A stretch of DNA of 64,000 nucleotides from the NCBI GenBank assembly GCA_934045905.1, contig OW203762.1, positions 17,702,345 through 17,766,344 on the forward strand, in the 5' to 3' direction. Within the stretch, counting starts at the first letter, position 1. Every line of letters starts with the position of its first letter. The translations under genes were made by a program, and so were the position numbers. Of this stretch, positions 10,841 through 24,598 are shown piece by piece. A model generated the notes under the pieces. It saw nothing but the letters and a program-made list of their open reading frames with translations, searched no databases and was not told the origin of the DNA. This DNA comes from Leuctra nigra. Taxonomy: Eukaryota; Arthropoda; Insecta; Plecoptera; Leuctridae.

Positions 10841-13800
10841 ATTATCTAAAGCAAATTATTTCTTTTCCCTAATTTTTTTTTTGTTATTTCATTGGAACAA
10901 CTTCAGAGAACTGCCAAATATTTCCGGGTTATGAAATATTTTAGGTAATTCCTAACATTCATGGCGCAAATGGTATTGTCAGCTTTCACACCATTGTATT
11001 ATTTCATGTAAAAGAATCTGGAATTAATGAATATTTAGTACTTATTTCTTGTAATGTATTTCGAAATCCAACACTGTGCACCACATCAACACAATATTGT
11101 CTCTCATACACCGTGAGCTCACAACATCGACATGTGACGTCCAACAGAACATTTTCCAAAAACCACCAACAAAATTCGTCCCAACTTGCATTGTTCACTC
11201 GCACATAACTCCCGAGCCAAAAGCCGAACACTTTGTGACGCGCCTCGAATGAAGCCTCCGACAAAAACCATCTCCTTGCCGAGAAAGAGTAAATAACACT
11301 CAGGAAATATGTCGTCAGTTTTGACGAGAACGATGGGCGCAACAAGTGGCACAGAAACTGAGTGCAATGTAAAGGTGACATTGCGACCACAACGCGTTCG
11401 CTCTCTGAACAAACGGTGACGCCGGGTGGTAATTTCGAGCAACATACTTGACGACGTCGAATAACAATGGGGCTGACGTCGAGGACGTCGAGTGCTGACG
11501 ACTTGAAGATCTATTTCGCGTTTGTTTGAAAATGAAAGAGGTTATGACGTTGTCATCTTGTTCGATAATTAATTGTTGAGGAGTAATTAATAATCATAAT
11601 TGTTGACAGGTTTACTGAGTGTCATGTAATAGTAGAATTGAGTGACAATTTATGTCGCATCTGTAAAAGTTGAAAAACACAAGATTGTTTTGTACCATCT
11701 TGTATACTAATTAATTACAATGCTGCGGTGGAACATGATGCATGTTTATAATTTGACAAGTTTCAAGCAAAAATAAGTTAAAATGCGAAAGATTTCATTT
11801 CATAATTACCTAGTTAGATGATAATCTTGAATGAGGAAATTCTATGACTGACGTGCAAATAAGTTTGTTATTCGACATTATTTATATTGTTGGTTCAGGG
11901 GCAATGAAAGGTCAAAGTAAGAGAAATTTGTTGGAAAATGTTTCTATCTTTACGACATTCAAGAAGGATACTTTGTATTATCAGTGTGCAATTTAGTCAG
12001 TAAGTTTTTGAAATTATTTATTATTTTATTGTTTTATAAGTGATCGTGGATCGTAAGCGGTGTTGTATCGAAGAATTATTTTGTGGATGAACGAGTGCCA
12101 ACAGAATTTTCTAAAATTGTTCATAGAAGAGTAGCTCTCGAAAAGTCAATCGTTTTCATGCTGATTTAAAGCCAGTGAATTATCAATAAAATGTTTCATG
12201 GCATTAATGCATTTTCAAATATAGTTTTCATTCATTCTTGATCCTGGTATGTTATAAAATACGGTTACAATGGATTCTGATCTGACCTAATACATTTACG
12301 TATCTTCCAATGTTGCGTTTCGATAAATCTTTTTTTTAAATATTGAAAACTGATTTCGAGTAAGAGAGCTGATCCCTTTTCTCCATTGCGATCTACGTAC
12401 CTGCTTTTTGTGAGGCTGTTGATGCACTTAATTACATTTACTTGTAATTGAATATGTTTAAAATTTTCTCCAATACTCAAAATGCTACTCATCAATGCTC
12501 GATACGCACAAATCAAATGATCACATTAACAGTTTTAAAACGAGATTATTGTGTTACTTTTGAAAGAGGTTCTACAAGAATTTTACGTAATTACCTATAT
12601 CATTTGTAATTGGTAGTTTTAGTTGACTTTGTATTCATTATAAATTATAGTTTCAATTATTTACTGATAATTATTCTGCGTTTTTCAGCAAACTCGTCTA
12701 AAGAGTCGTTTTTTTTTTATTAAAAAATAGTATTAAATCTAAAATTAATTGAAACATATTATTTATAGCACCCTTCCAACCAATCTTCCGATTCTACGAT
12801 CACGAAACCCCAAATCACTCTCTTAATGCTCGTGCTCACTTATAAACGCTGTCTTCTCCCGAGCATTTCAGAGCGTTCACAGAGCATTTAATTAATTTAA
12901 AATCAACGGTCGAACAATCTGACATAACGAAATAATTATTTTCACCACCGTCTTTAACTCCCTCCTCTGTAATTTGAGCTGCGGTCTTCTGCAGTATAGT
13001 TTCAGCAAGAACAAAGCGTCTCACTAAATTCCATTCACTAGAGATTAAACGCCGTTAATTGCACCTTATTTAATCAAGTTTTCCGTCTAATCATATTTAT
13101 CCGTATTTTCTGAAGACATCCGGGGGTATATCCCACCCCCACCGTGTTAATTATGTCTCAGCTTTGAGATCTGAGCACCGAGACGCCGCCATCAAGCTAT
13201 GTCATCGCACTCGGTTCATTTCGCCGCGTGGCTTAGACGCTGTCGCATGCGTTCATATAATGTGAGGCCATTGCCAGCCTCATCCCGCGTATAATCTCCT
13301 TCACCCTCACACCCTCGCGTCGGCGTCGTCGTCTAATCGAACACTGTTTCAAGAGGAGGGCGTTGAGCGGTTCCTAATTTCTTGTCAAGTCCCAATGGAG
13401 TTTGGCCCAATTTTCTCCCGATCACCCTCGTCCAGTTTCTTTAGAGACGATAACGAACCGACGGGAAAAGAATGAGAAAGGAAGTGGTGAGATGCCTCGG
13501 GTCAGTGTTGAAATTAAAACGAAAAGGCGCGAAAATGAAATGATAAAGGAAATAGGAAATCCGGTGACAAAAAATGTAACACATGACCGAGTAGCCAAGA
13601 TACAAGGCGAGTGTTGCATCTCGATTGTCCGGAATGTGGAGCAGATCTCTGGTATGAAATGTCATCTCTGTAGAATGCAATGTGCTGTTCATTATTATAT
13701 ATGACAGTGGTTTTCTTTCCATGAAAAATACAGCGAATTTATAAAGAAGATGGGAGAAATTCTGGAAAATATCATGGGGTTACAAGAAGGGCTGTAATAA

Positions 13801-14196
13801 ACAATGTGGCGGGTAAAATTGTATAATATACTTCGAGATTATAAAAACAATACTCAGGACGAAATGAAATGTGTTCTTCTTAAAATCCAAATAACAACCT
13901 CATAATAATGACAAATGATACAAAACAGTGCACTTAATTAATGTGACGACATTGTGCAGCTTTTACAAAATGGCGTTTTCTTCCAGAGCTCCTAGGTGGT
14001 ACAGATACAAATGAAGAGTTTCTAAACACAAGATCGTAGATAGAGAATAATAAGAATTAAAATGATTTATATAAAGTAAGTAAATTATTTACTTTTGGTG
14101 GCAGATGTGGGACAATTGGGATTGAACTTCTTGCGTCTGATGAAATTCAGTAACTCAGTGACTAAGTTATGTCAGTATAATATCAAACTACATATT
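10841..14196. other. Intergenic DNA, no gene supported
   Basis: Two overlapping minus-strand open frames at 11004-11445 have no splice context and no family features. The GC-rich patch at 13100-13700 has open frames on both strands, with neither favoured. Nothing else is recognised. Confidence 0.4.
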
Positions 14197-14312
14197 AAAA
14201 CACTCAGTGTAAAATACCAGCCAAGTCTTCAACTAAAATATAAAAAATCAATCTAAAATTTTAGCAATGAAAAGTAGTGATGTGCCTAGTCAACACTTTT
14301 TGAAAAAATCAA
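14197..14312. mobile_element. Decayed single arm of the 46.8-kb MITE family
   Basis: The stretch follows the left arm of the 46778-47173 element: AACACTCAGTGTAAAATACC, then CAGCCAAGTC, then TGAAAAGTAGTGAT, with scattered substitutions and small gaps. The opposite arm is missing or too decayed to see, so this is an old copy. Confidence 0.6.
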
Positions 14313-17300
14313 GAAATATAACTCAGTGTTGCCAAGTCAAGTCAAATATCGACATGCAAGCTTTTACGTTCAGTGATATTGTTTAAATTATCTAAAATGA
14401 AACATTCCATGATAATTAGTGTGATTTCGAACTGTGATTGATGACATTGGTGATATTGTCAACAACGGAAAAAAAATATTTCTTGTACGTTCAAGCATAG
14501 TTCAAGTAGTCACAACCAGGGCCACGTTATTCTGGCACACTTCGCTAATTTCTTTGTATGAAACAGATTCCGTCCGTAGCCTTAACTTTAAGAAAAACTT
14601 TATAAAAGAACAGTTACCAAAATTATTTAATTTTAATATTCACTACACAATGAAAAGAAAACTATCTGCTTTTCTCAGCAGTAAAAGTTTCTTCTTAAGC
14701 TGAACATGTTTCAATAATGAACTTAGTAGATGAAACTATGCAAGTGCGGTCTTTTAGCATCTCAGTTATTAACATTATCTAATTATTTCAGCTCAATTTA
14801 ACAAGAAAACTGTCTTTCTGCTCTTCATCCAACTTGATTATATTCTGTACATTTTCGGCAATTGACTCAGAATTCTCTCATTGTCAATGAAGTTATGGAA
14901 ACAATTCCGCTAGGCTGCCCTCTCCATATCGATTCTTTAAGATTGTTTACAATGACTTTATACTCTCAACTCTATTATTTCAAAACATCGTTTCATAGCT
15001 CATTCACTTTCCTCCTGGCAATCTGAACTCTGAAGGGTCTTGAATTGCGTTATTTGCATATATTAAGATTGCTTTTAGTTAAGGGTGTTAAATGTGACTC
15101 TGCTCGCTTCTATATTATTATATAATGCCGATCTTGCGCTAAAGTTTGCCGGAATTTCCCGGTGTCCTCGATCCAAGATGGAGAGGAAAGAGAGATATGA
15201 AATTAGGTTTGTTAGCACAGTGTTGCCAACGTTACATCACAGACCGAGACAGCAACTTGCATAGACAAAACTATCAGGCATTTACATGTTGATCACAAGT
15301 TTATCTATAATACGATGGATTTATATTCACTATTTCATAACCGAAAACAACCAAACACACAATCGTTTTCTTGATATTATGTTATTTTGGGACTTATTAA
15401 CTTTGTAACCTTACCTAGCACAACCAAAACCTGATCGAAACTGACCTAGCTTAACTCTTGTATTATTTACCAACCTATAACATAACCCTTTCAATCTTTT
15501 ATCTTTATAAAGGGGAGTATAATTTTTGAAGTACTAGCGTGTTTTATGTATATTTTAAATTCAAACTTGACAAGCCACATCACCATTCACCAACAATGTA
15601 TCTTTGTATCACCTACAGATATTCTTTAATTCTTGCAGTACTAAGCAGGAATACTGTTGTACTGAAAAGTACTGAATATTCTATAACTTAAAAATTCCCA
15701 TTCGAACTGAAACCCAATTCACGGCCATATGGATTAACATTGTATCGAATCGGATTCCAGCCGAATCTGTGATTTAAAACATGTGGAATATAAAGCTCCG
15801 GAAGTAAATGGTAGATCGTAGGATGTTCGAAAAATGTTTGCGAGGTGCTGACTGTTAAGAAGTGTAACCATATAGCAAGTAAGATTATTCTTGCTGAAAC
15901 TTCAGCATGTCAAGTTTTGTCAGATTCACTCAACCTACTTTTCCACTGCTGTCAACTTCTGAACTCTTGAACATCGAAATGTAAAAATTACTGACTAAAT
16001 AGAGTTAAGAAAATTAATACTTTGTGGTGAAGGGGATACTTTGTATGCAAGCAGAAGAACTTTTTCTGAGTTTCAAAAATATTCTCGAATTTTAGACAGT
16101 TAACTTCTTTCAACTTGCCCTGCTTTAAGAATGTTTAACAAGAATTATAAACATTTCCCGCATATTAAATAGGAAAGCACTTTTTTAATGTGTAGTTAGT
16201 ATTCTTCTAATATGCTCGTTTGACGTTCACTTGGCCAAGAAAACAAGAAAAAATATTATTTCTATTGAGACATTTTTTAAATGGGCTGCTTCTGGTGCTT
16301 CATTTAATAGCCTCAGTGCTTCTTTAACCTAGATTACTCTGGCGACCAAGAAAGGATGGAAACTACTTTGAATAATAAAAGGACAGGTAAATAAATATAA
16401 CGCAAGCCCTGTATAAAGAGAGCAGTGGGTATAAACAGTAGTATATTCAGGAAACACGGCTGGAAACTTTGAGAAGCTCGCTTCCTTGAAATTTGGAGTT
16501 ATGTTTTGCTGACAACGCTCGCACAGAGTTGTTGAGTTTTCCACAAGGAAACTTGTTTCTTATACTTTCCTCCGTGAACTGAATTCGATCTGATAATTTG
16601 CATATCAAAATTTTCAACCCTCCAAAATAGGCATAACAGCCCAGGAGGGCGCATATACGTGTAATAACAGTTCGAACATCTTCTTCGGAACGTGTTTGAG
16701 AGAAAAACAGGTTACAAGTTCGTAGAAATGACTCTATTGTAAAGATAAATAAGATTCTGAATTCTTGTACCTAAATATTCTAAGTTTGGAAACGAAACTC
16801 TCTTGTTTGAGTGTGAAATCGTTTTTAATTTACATTGTTAGTATGGAATTAGCGATTAATGACAATGCCATGCCAAGCTAAATGGCATGTTTTGTTTTGG
16901 TTGAGAAATGGTTAGGTAACCGGCGCCTCAGAATCCACTGGTGGGATAAATTGAAAATGAAAGATTTTGAATTCATTTATCAATAAGCAAATGAGGTATA
17001 TCGATGAAATAATTGTCGTCTTCCAATTTTTAAGTTTGGATGTTTCAAATTAACCAATAATTTTAGGACATAAATCTATGAGATTAAATGAAATTATTGT
17101 GAAGGGTCCTAAGAATATTAGTTAATTTTAAATTAGGTATGAAAAATCCATGGAAAAGCTAAACTCTTTTTTCCAGGATTTGAAAAAAATACTGTAATTC
17201 TATACGTTCATCTAATCATATTTGTAATGGTGACACCAGTCATTTTGTTAGAAAATACTTCAATAAAACTGTATTTGTTGACTTTAAACAAATAACAGCT

Positions 17301-20300
17301 TTTGATGTAGCTTGATTACTAGATTCTAAAAATGTACAACGCAAAATCTATTTAATGGATATCAGGACAAAGATGAGGCACAGATATAAACCATCCAATA
17401 TAACTTCGTAACAATGCCTCTGATTCGGTTCGTAAACCTTGTTTTAGAAACCAGTGTGATAACCCAATTAATAATTCCTCTCAATATTGAAGAGCTCGAA
17501 TGTAATTTATCTTAAAGTTCAGGATGATTGAAACATGTCAGTTGAAATCTACACATCACTGAACTATTCATATAGCTGCATTCCCGCATTTCACGAGCAA
17601 CGAGCAAACAAACTTCAACGCTAGAGGAATTCCATTAGCGTAATAGTATATTTAAATTAAACCATAGATACGTAATTTACATTATTCGGGCCAAGGATTT
17701 AATACATCAATAAAGATTAGTTTGGAATCTTTTCTCAGTCTCTTATTATTCTCAATTTTAAAACGGCTATCCTTGTGTTTATGAGAGACGAATGAGAATC
17801 GTCTGGGATAAAAGTAGGACGCTGCTGACTTAATGGTAGTTTTCAGTAACGGTTCAGGGAAGAAATATTATACAGCGAATTGTAACGCGAAAAACAGAGA
17901 TACATGGAATATCAAAATATCGTAGCGCAATTGTCTTCTCGTGAAGGGATCACTCAAAAATGGTTTTAAAACGTTATAAGGGAGAAAATCAGGGAGAAAT
18001 TGTTTACGAATACGCAACACTTAGTACAGCTTTGTTCCTCAAAGTTAGTTAAAATTCTAGATTTTATCGTATGGTATTTTTAATCTTTGATGTTTCGTTG
18101 ATTTTACGCAGATTGATTAAACAAAGTATGTATTTTCATGTAGTCGCTCGGTATCCATCCAACTATATCTACGATATTTTCTCTACGAAAAGCTCATAAA
18201 AATGTATTTTTGACAGCTATCTACAAACTTTCTAAAATATTTTCTATTCGAATTGCACGTTTATATCTACGTTTAATGCAGTTAAGTAATAACTACAGTT
18301 CTCTCACTCTGGTAATGATATTCATATGGTTTATTTATTCTGGCTAAGAGCCAGAGTTCTAGTGGAGCTTTTTAATTTATAAATGTACACTCATCTGAGC
18401 CAACTCACAGTTGATCGTAAAAATATTCGAACGAATTGCACATGTATTTTATTTGATGTATATAATGACACTTTTTGATTAGCTTTGAATATATTGACAT
18501 CGAAATTCATTATAATATACGGTGTTGTACTTTTAATAAATTTAAATGAATGATACTTGACAGATTTGATCGTATATCCATGAATTACAAAGAAATTTAT
18601 CTGAAAAGTGATACGAAGCAATTCATAGTTTGCATGAGAAATCCCTCGTAGGAGAAATATTTAATTTGAAGAGTCACTCAATTTATAAACATTAATCGAT
18701 TTGCCTCAAAGTTAATTCCTACCCGTCAACGTGCCAACTTGTCAGTCATCGGGGGAAACATCAATGTTTTGCATTGACGATGTAACTAAAAGAATTTCAC
18801 TGCATCCTATAGGTATTGTAGATTTATAAAATAGAATTCTTCAAAAAATTAGAAAAATAATTGAGGTGACAGCATTCACTGTGCTCCAACAATGTTGGAC
18901 TTTGTTACAAATTAGGTTTTTGAAACTTTAACTTTAACAAACTTACTTAGTAATGTAGATAAATTGCATTACGTGTACTTAATAAAACTAATTTGATACA
19001 GGGTGTGTGTTCATTCATCGAAAACACTGAGGCATAGAAAATAATGCACCATTATCGTAAAGATAAATAGATAATTGGCATAATGACAAAATATCAGTAT
19101 TAAGATTTCTAAGGAGTTTTTTTTTCAATATTAGAAAATTTTACATCATAGTACTTTCCGCTTCAAAACTAAATGATGTAAAAATCAAACATATAGATTG
19201 CATAAAGTTTACGAAAAGCCCATATTGCCATTAGTTTAAGCATCAGTTAAAATATAGTTTAGAATTTAAGCTCTACTTAAGGAAAATTGGTGTATTACCA
19301 TTATATTAAACTATACAGTATTGCACGTTAATTCCGGAGCTTATTTACTCAGTTTAAATTAACCTCAGGTTACATTAACTGCAGTTTATTTATAATTGGT
19401 AACCGGCCCTAAAATAAGCACGCATTAATTATAAAACATTTTCAATCTGTGTATATCTAAATGTTTATTGTCTTAATTGCCTAGTCGATCACTATTATCA
19501 AAATTCTATAAGTTCCAATTTAAAAAAAACTACCTATAATATCGGACTGACCTATCAGAATATGTTGAATATTTATGTCTGCTACTGTGACGCAAATTAC
19601 AGCCACTCACTGTCGAGGGATTGTTTACCGGAAGTGGCTGCAGCATCCTGTGTTGCCATGGTGATTGATTGTTGTGTTCGCGTCATTCATCAGCGACGGC
19701 TGGCAGAGCGGGACACGCTGTGATGTACAAGCCAATGAGATAATGACCGCTGGACGATGGACCATTCACTCGTTAGACGCATGCGGGAAAGGAAGGAGAT
19801 GATTACTGGAATATGATTACTGATTGGAACGTTGGAACTCATTGATTGACTCGTATTGGGAACAGAAGATGTGTTTTGATTCACTCTTTCTTGGACACTT
19901 GACGTTGACTCGTGCAGAATGTAAATAATTCAATTTTGTATTTTGTTCGTTTTTAGGATTATAAAATGTGCATAAGTTAATTAAATTGGATATTGAATCG
20001 AGTTTTGTTTTTTAAATAAAAATTAGCAGGATGCAACGTCACATTCTATCAACCTATGCATAAATTAAATTTATATTTTGTATGAAGAAAATTAGAAAAT
20101 CGTTTTGATTACATAATCGGAATATAATGAATCGCAATCTAAATTATTTATGTTTTAACCAGACATACGCTGAACAATTCAATGCCCTGTCTAATAAGTT
20201 CTGGGTCATCTGGGGTCTGGGGTCTTTGGGTCTGGGGTAATTTTCGGAACTCGTTTTGTTCCCATTTTCACCACAATTAATTCAAGTACGGGCATTTTTG

Positions 20301-20353
20301 GAATTTATTATTTGAATAGTTCTTCCAAAAATGTGTATTTTCTCTATAAGAGC
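14313..20353. other. Long AT-rich intergenic or intronic DNA, no gene seen
   Basis: About six kilobases with only chance-length open frames. A stretch at 17220-17300 resembles the interior of the 35.6-kb MITE (shared words near TGTAATGGTGACA and GTATTTGTTGAC). No RNA gene, array or strong splice pair is seen. Confidence 0.4.
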
Positions 20354-20489
20354 TACACGCTAAATTTGATTGAGTGAAAATCACTAAAAAATTAATTAAA
20401 TCCACTCAAAAAAATAACAATTTTGTAACATTTTTGAGTGGATTTAACTCATTTTTGAGCGATTTTCACTCAACCAAATTTAGCGTGTA
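20354..20489. mobile_element. Tc1/mariner-like MITE with TA duplication
   Basis: The ends CACGCTAAATTTGATTGAG and CTCAACCAAATTTAGCGTG are inverted and flanked on both sides by TA (20354-20355 and 20488-20489), the Tc1/mariner target duplication. The symmetry continues inward through GAGTGAAAATC and AAATCCACTC. The element is 132 bp between the TA copies and has no transposase. Confidence 0.75.
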
Positions 20490-21600
20490 CCTATTTTGTG
20501 GTTACACAAGCTGTTTCCTAAATGTCGAAGCCTTACTAAGTCCTCCCATGCTCTGTTACGCGAGCGTCTACCAAGCATCTGAATCTCTCCGAACACTCGC
20601 GGTGTGTTTGTGTGGGCGTGTGGTCCAAGCGGGTCCGCCGCTCCACGGCAACGGGAAAGAGAGGAAGGTGTATCGAGGGTTCGGTAAATCACCGGTCGAA
20701 GTAATCGACTGTCCTGGGTCATCACGAACCTCTTCCCTCACCCTCTTCTCGCAGACGAGCCGACGAAACAAGTTCAGACGTAAATTGTTCGAAAACGACG
20801 GACAAATTGAAGGAATGAACTAAAGGGCACCTGAGACAAGGAAAATGGTGTCCTAAAGTTAGAGTCGGGGGGTTTTTTCTTGACGTAGTCGCGTTTTGTT
20901 CACAGCAGTGAACGAAATGTGTTGTTCAATACATGTTGCTTGCTTGAACCAATATCAGCTTGGTATTTATGTTCTTAGTTTTTGTTTCTATGCAAAGAAC
21001 CCCCTATCTTATTTGTCGCAATTAAAATATAGGTCATCAGTTTAATGCAATACTTTGCTATTCTAACACAGATAATCTGAACAGTGTAATAGAGTAAAAT
21101 GGTAAAAATTTTAAACCCACCGCCACCGTTTACTGAACTCAGTATGTCGTTGAGAGAAATATGTGAGTTGGTATTATTAGGAAGCGATGTAAATGTTAGT
21201 ATGGAATCCGTGTATCTCGTCAATGTATACTCATTACGCCTCATGTTTTCAGACGTATTTGGCCAAGAATATAAACCACTTAAATCCACACACACGCGCG
21301 CGCGATGCTCTTCGGATTATTTACTTAGAGTTTCACTGTTTGTTTTCAATTATGAAAAGTAAACACAAAACTTTTGCTTATTTAGATAATATTTCTGTTA
21401 CGAAAAGAACGAGCGAAGATATAGTTCGACCTTAAAGACTGGCATCTCCGTTGCTTCTTAGTTGTTTTCACGCTGTACCAAACAGACCGTTCCTCATATC
21501 AACATTAAATAGTAGGACCAATTCCATATTTTGTTAAGCAAATCCTCGGATGGCGAGCTCTATAGAATGGCTGATTAAATTGATATTTTACATTTATGTA
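20490..21600. other. No gene supported; GC-richer patch
   Basis: The stretch 20520-20820 is GC-richer and open in several frames on both strands, including a 149-codon plus-strand frame that begins inside the MITE. No domain, splice context or frame preference supports a gene. The rest is AT-rich and featureless. Confidence 0.4.
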
Positions 21601-21660
21601 ATCAACTAATTGCAAAAACACTCTGTGTAACGCGTTGATAAGCGAGCCTTCGTATTTCAT
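21600..21660 (-). repeat. Helitron-like 3' end fragment, inverted copy
   Basis: Read on the minus strand, this contains AACGCGTTACACAGAGTG, preceded by a GCTTATC word. It closely matches the Helitron-like terminus at 25.72 kb but lies in the opposite orientation. The terminal tetranucleotide is not clear. Confidence 0.4.
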
Positions 21661-21989
21661 GCGAATGAATATGCGTGTGAAAGTTGCTGCTTCTTAATCG
21701 ACATTGGAAATGCCACGAACCATGCCCAAAAGGAACAGTGATATTAAAAAAATGCGTTAAAAAACTCTTAACATTTTGGTCCCAATGCCCATGCAAAATG
21801 TGAATAGTCAAGCGATTGAAGTTTTAATTTTCAACCAATAACAGAATATTTTTAAAATCTATACAAGTGACCGCTGATATGACATTAGTGTGTGTGCAAA
21901 ATTTCAGATCGATTGGTTGAACGGTGTAACTTGGGCAGTGCAGGCAAATACTCGCTAAAACTAAGACACAGAGAAAAGCCATCCAGCTT

Positions 21990-22450
21990 AAATATATTTG
22001 AACTCCCCCCGACGGCTGTCACCTTATCGCGGTGGTGGGGTTTGTGTTGGCCAATGATCCATTGCAGCTATGCCGGCGAGCATATGCTCATGTGTAAGGG
22101 TTACCCATGCCGGACAGATCAGTGGTGAGGCCCAGACCAAGAGCAGCCAGGGTCGGCCTAACCATGCCCTCCCTTGAATTTGCGGTCCCCTCGGGCCGGC
22201 CTCCCCCCTCGAGATGGTGATCACCCTGAAATCGGGTTCAGCCGGCCCGAATCCTCACACCCCCCGGTCCGTCCCCATTCCGGCCTGGCCTTCCCCCCAG
22301 TGCTGGACTCCCCCGGATCGGGCCCGTTAGGTCGACCCCCTCCCCTTGCCCTCCAATTATGTTCAGCAAAGTTATATATAACAATTAATGTGCGCAATAT
22401 AACCTCGTCGTTGACGCGCCATTAAACCAAACTAATCTAATCTAATCTAT
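21990..22450. mobile_element. GC-rich non-LTR retrotransposon remnant with TAATC tail
   Basis: A sharply GC-rich block ends in three or four copies of TAATC (22424-22449) just after CATTAAACCAA. A short tandem tail of this kind marks the 3' end of several insect non-LTR element families. No reverse transcriptase or endonuclease motif is visible, so this would be an internally deleted copy or terminal fragment. The open frames on both strands are proline-rich artefacts of the composition. Confidence 0.5.
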
Positions 22451-24598
22451 ATTTGAACTTTATTAGGATACGTAGTCTAATTCTTCGTCTTCTTTCCTAG
22501 CTCGACAATTCGAACGAAAGTCTGAATCGCACCTTCAGGATCCTTCTATTCTACTATTTCGCGTGAATATCGCGCAAACATCTACTCGGGATTCCCGCCG
22601 CTCAAATAGCTAATATAACTGCTTAATTGGAACATTGGTCGGCATGAGGAACGACCACCGCCACGTTAATTGGTGAACCCACAACACAGGGGGCGCTGGA
22701 AATTGAATCTGAAAGGTATTTTAATCAAATAGTGTCTCTTCCCTCATAACGCCTCCCCCCTCCCCACACCCCCCTCGACAGGGGATGGGTTCGGAAGTTG
22801 ATGGGCCATCGGGGACAGGAAATAACATTCACTTATCGATCAATGCAAGGTTTGATGCTCTTTTGTCTCGCTAAATGGCAACTGTGCGATGGAGGGAAGT
22901 AGAGTGAGGGAATTAATCTCTTGAAAGAGAGGAGCAAATCTTTGCAGAATTGTAAGACAATTTGTGGTTTGGTTTAAATCGTGGGGATTGGATAAAGTCA
23001 TGTTCCACTGTAATACGACAGTTATGTAAACCGTTTTGAACCGTTATGGGGAATAGGTACTTGATCGTCGGGGGTTCTGCAATAGATGCATGGTGAAAGA
23101 TCATTGTCGTTTCCTGGGTCTGGCGAAAATTGCTGAACATGCTTATTTGAAATATCACATTACCAATACTTTTAGGTTACTAAATTAGATATTTAACTTG
23201 CACTGACAATTGCTTAGCTTTAAAGACGAAAATTTGCATATTTTCCCTTATTTTAAAAGGAACCCCTTAATATTTGACTTAACATTTATGAGTAACATTT
23301 TACAAATAATTGTTAAAATGTTTTGCCCTATAAAAATGTTTTTTTTTATAATAATGATAGGGTACTTTTAATTGTTATCATACTTTTAATTTTATTTCAT
23401 CCTGCTTCTGTCACCAAATGTAAAATTATTATTTATACATAGAGCGTTATTTTCAATCAAATACGAGCTTAAATGCAGAAAGTTCACATAAAACTCTATC
23501 TGATTAAGTTAATATTCTGCGATCATATAACCGGTCTTTGCTTTGATGTAAACACGTGTATATCATGTCACCATCTCATAAAGCCTCCAAGAACAACATC
23601 CTAGATAAAGATTCTATATTTCAATTCAGTTCTGACACGCTAGTCGGGGGCGCCAAACTGATATTTACTGCCGCAATAGAGAGCTTCATGGTGAGTTATA
23701 TTCCACGGGTGAATGGCACGTTTTGAAGTCGAGATAACACCTTCCTGTACACTCATCCAGCGAGCCAACTTCAATGCCCAGGAGCATACATCCGCCGTGG
23801 ACCAATGCCGCGTGGCCAATCACGATTGCTTTGTTGTGGCAAAAGTGCACGGGAGGAAAAATAAAGTTTTTTGGGTTGAGATTTATTTTCTGATGTTTGA
23901 ATAACAATGTTTGTACATATTAATATCTTTTATTGATTAAAATGGGTACAGGCAAACAAGGGTTTGATAATGTTAGTTGATTTTTTGAGATTAGTCTACT
24001 CTATACCGATCCGCGTTGGCCAAATGAGGTCGTATAGATTCCAACCCTACTCTCTCAAAAAAATCGTTCTCTAATTGGATATATTCAGAGGGTAGATGGT
24101 TTATTTCTATTAACATAAAATATAAAACAAATATTCTTCCATTTTAAATTGGATTTAAATCTCAACTGCCCAGCAATTACTAGTATAGGACCGTTTTTCC
24201 TATTTTTCTCCGAATTATCCGAAATGGGAAATGCCGGTTTTGGGACTTTACTTGTATTCCTCAAATAGTATACGATTTGAACGATTCATTTGATACTTAA
24301 GTAATTTACAGAATCATTTTACAATAGCTACTTGTTTGATGCAAGAATTGCTGGAACTGAGGCCCAAAACCACTCTGAACAAAAATCTGGGAATCTCATT
24401 TGCTTCTCATAACTTAACTTCCAAGATACATTGCAACTATATGTAACGTAGTTAAAGAAGATCATTGATTAGGTCTTATTTACTGAGACTTCATCTCAAA
24501 TAAACAGCTTTTCCTTACAAAATAATACACTCAATTTCTTGTCTATGTTCATTTTGTGTTGCCGCAATTCAACTTTCCAAACTGGAGCTCTTCCCTAA
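22451..24598. other. Intergenic DNA, no gene seen
   Basis: AT-rich sequence with C-rich tracts near 22750-22780. Complementary short open frames at 23686-23907 on the two strands lie opposite each other, and neither has coding signals. Confidence 0.4.

Noticed and set aside
11004..11445. Two overlapping minus-strand frames
   Set aside because: They overlap in different frames, have no motif and no splice sites of quality, and codon use gives no preference.
20374..20823. A 149-codon plus frame
   Set aside because: It begins inside the Tc1/mariner-like MITE and runs into a patch open in several frames on both strands. No domain is seen.
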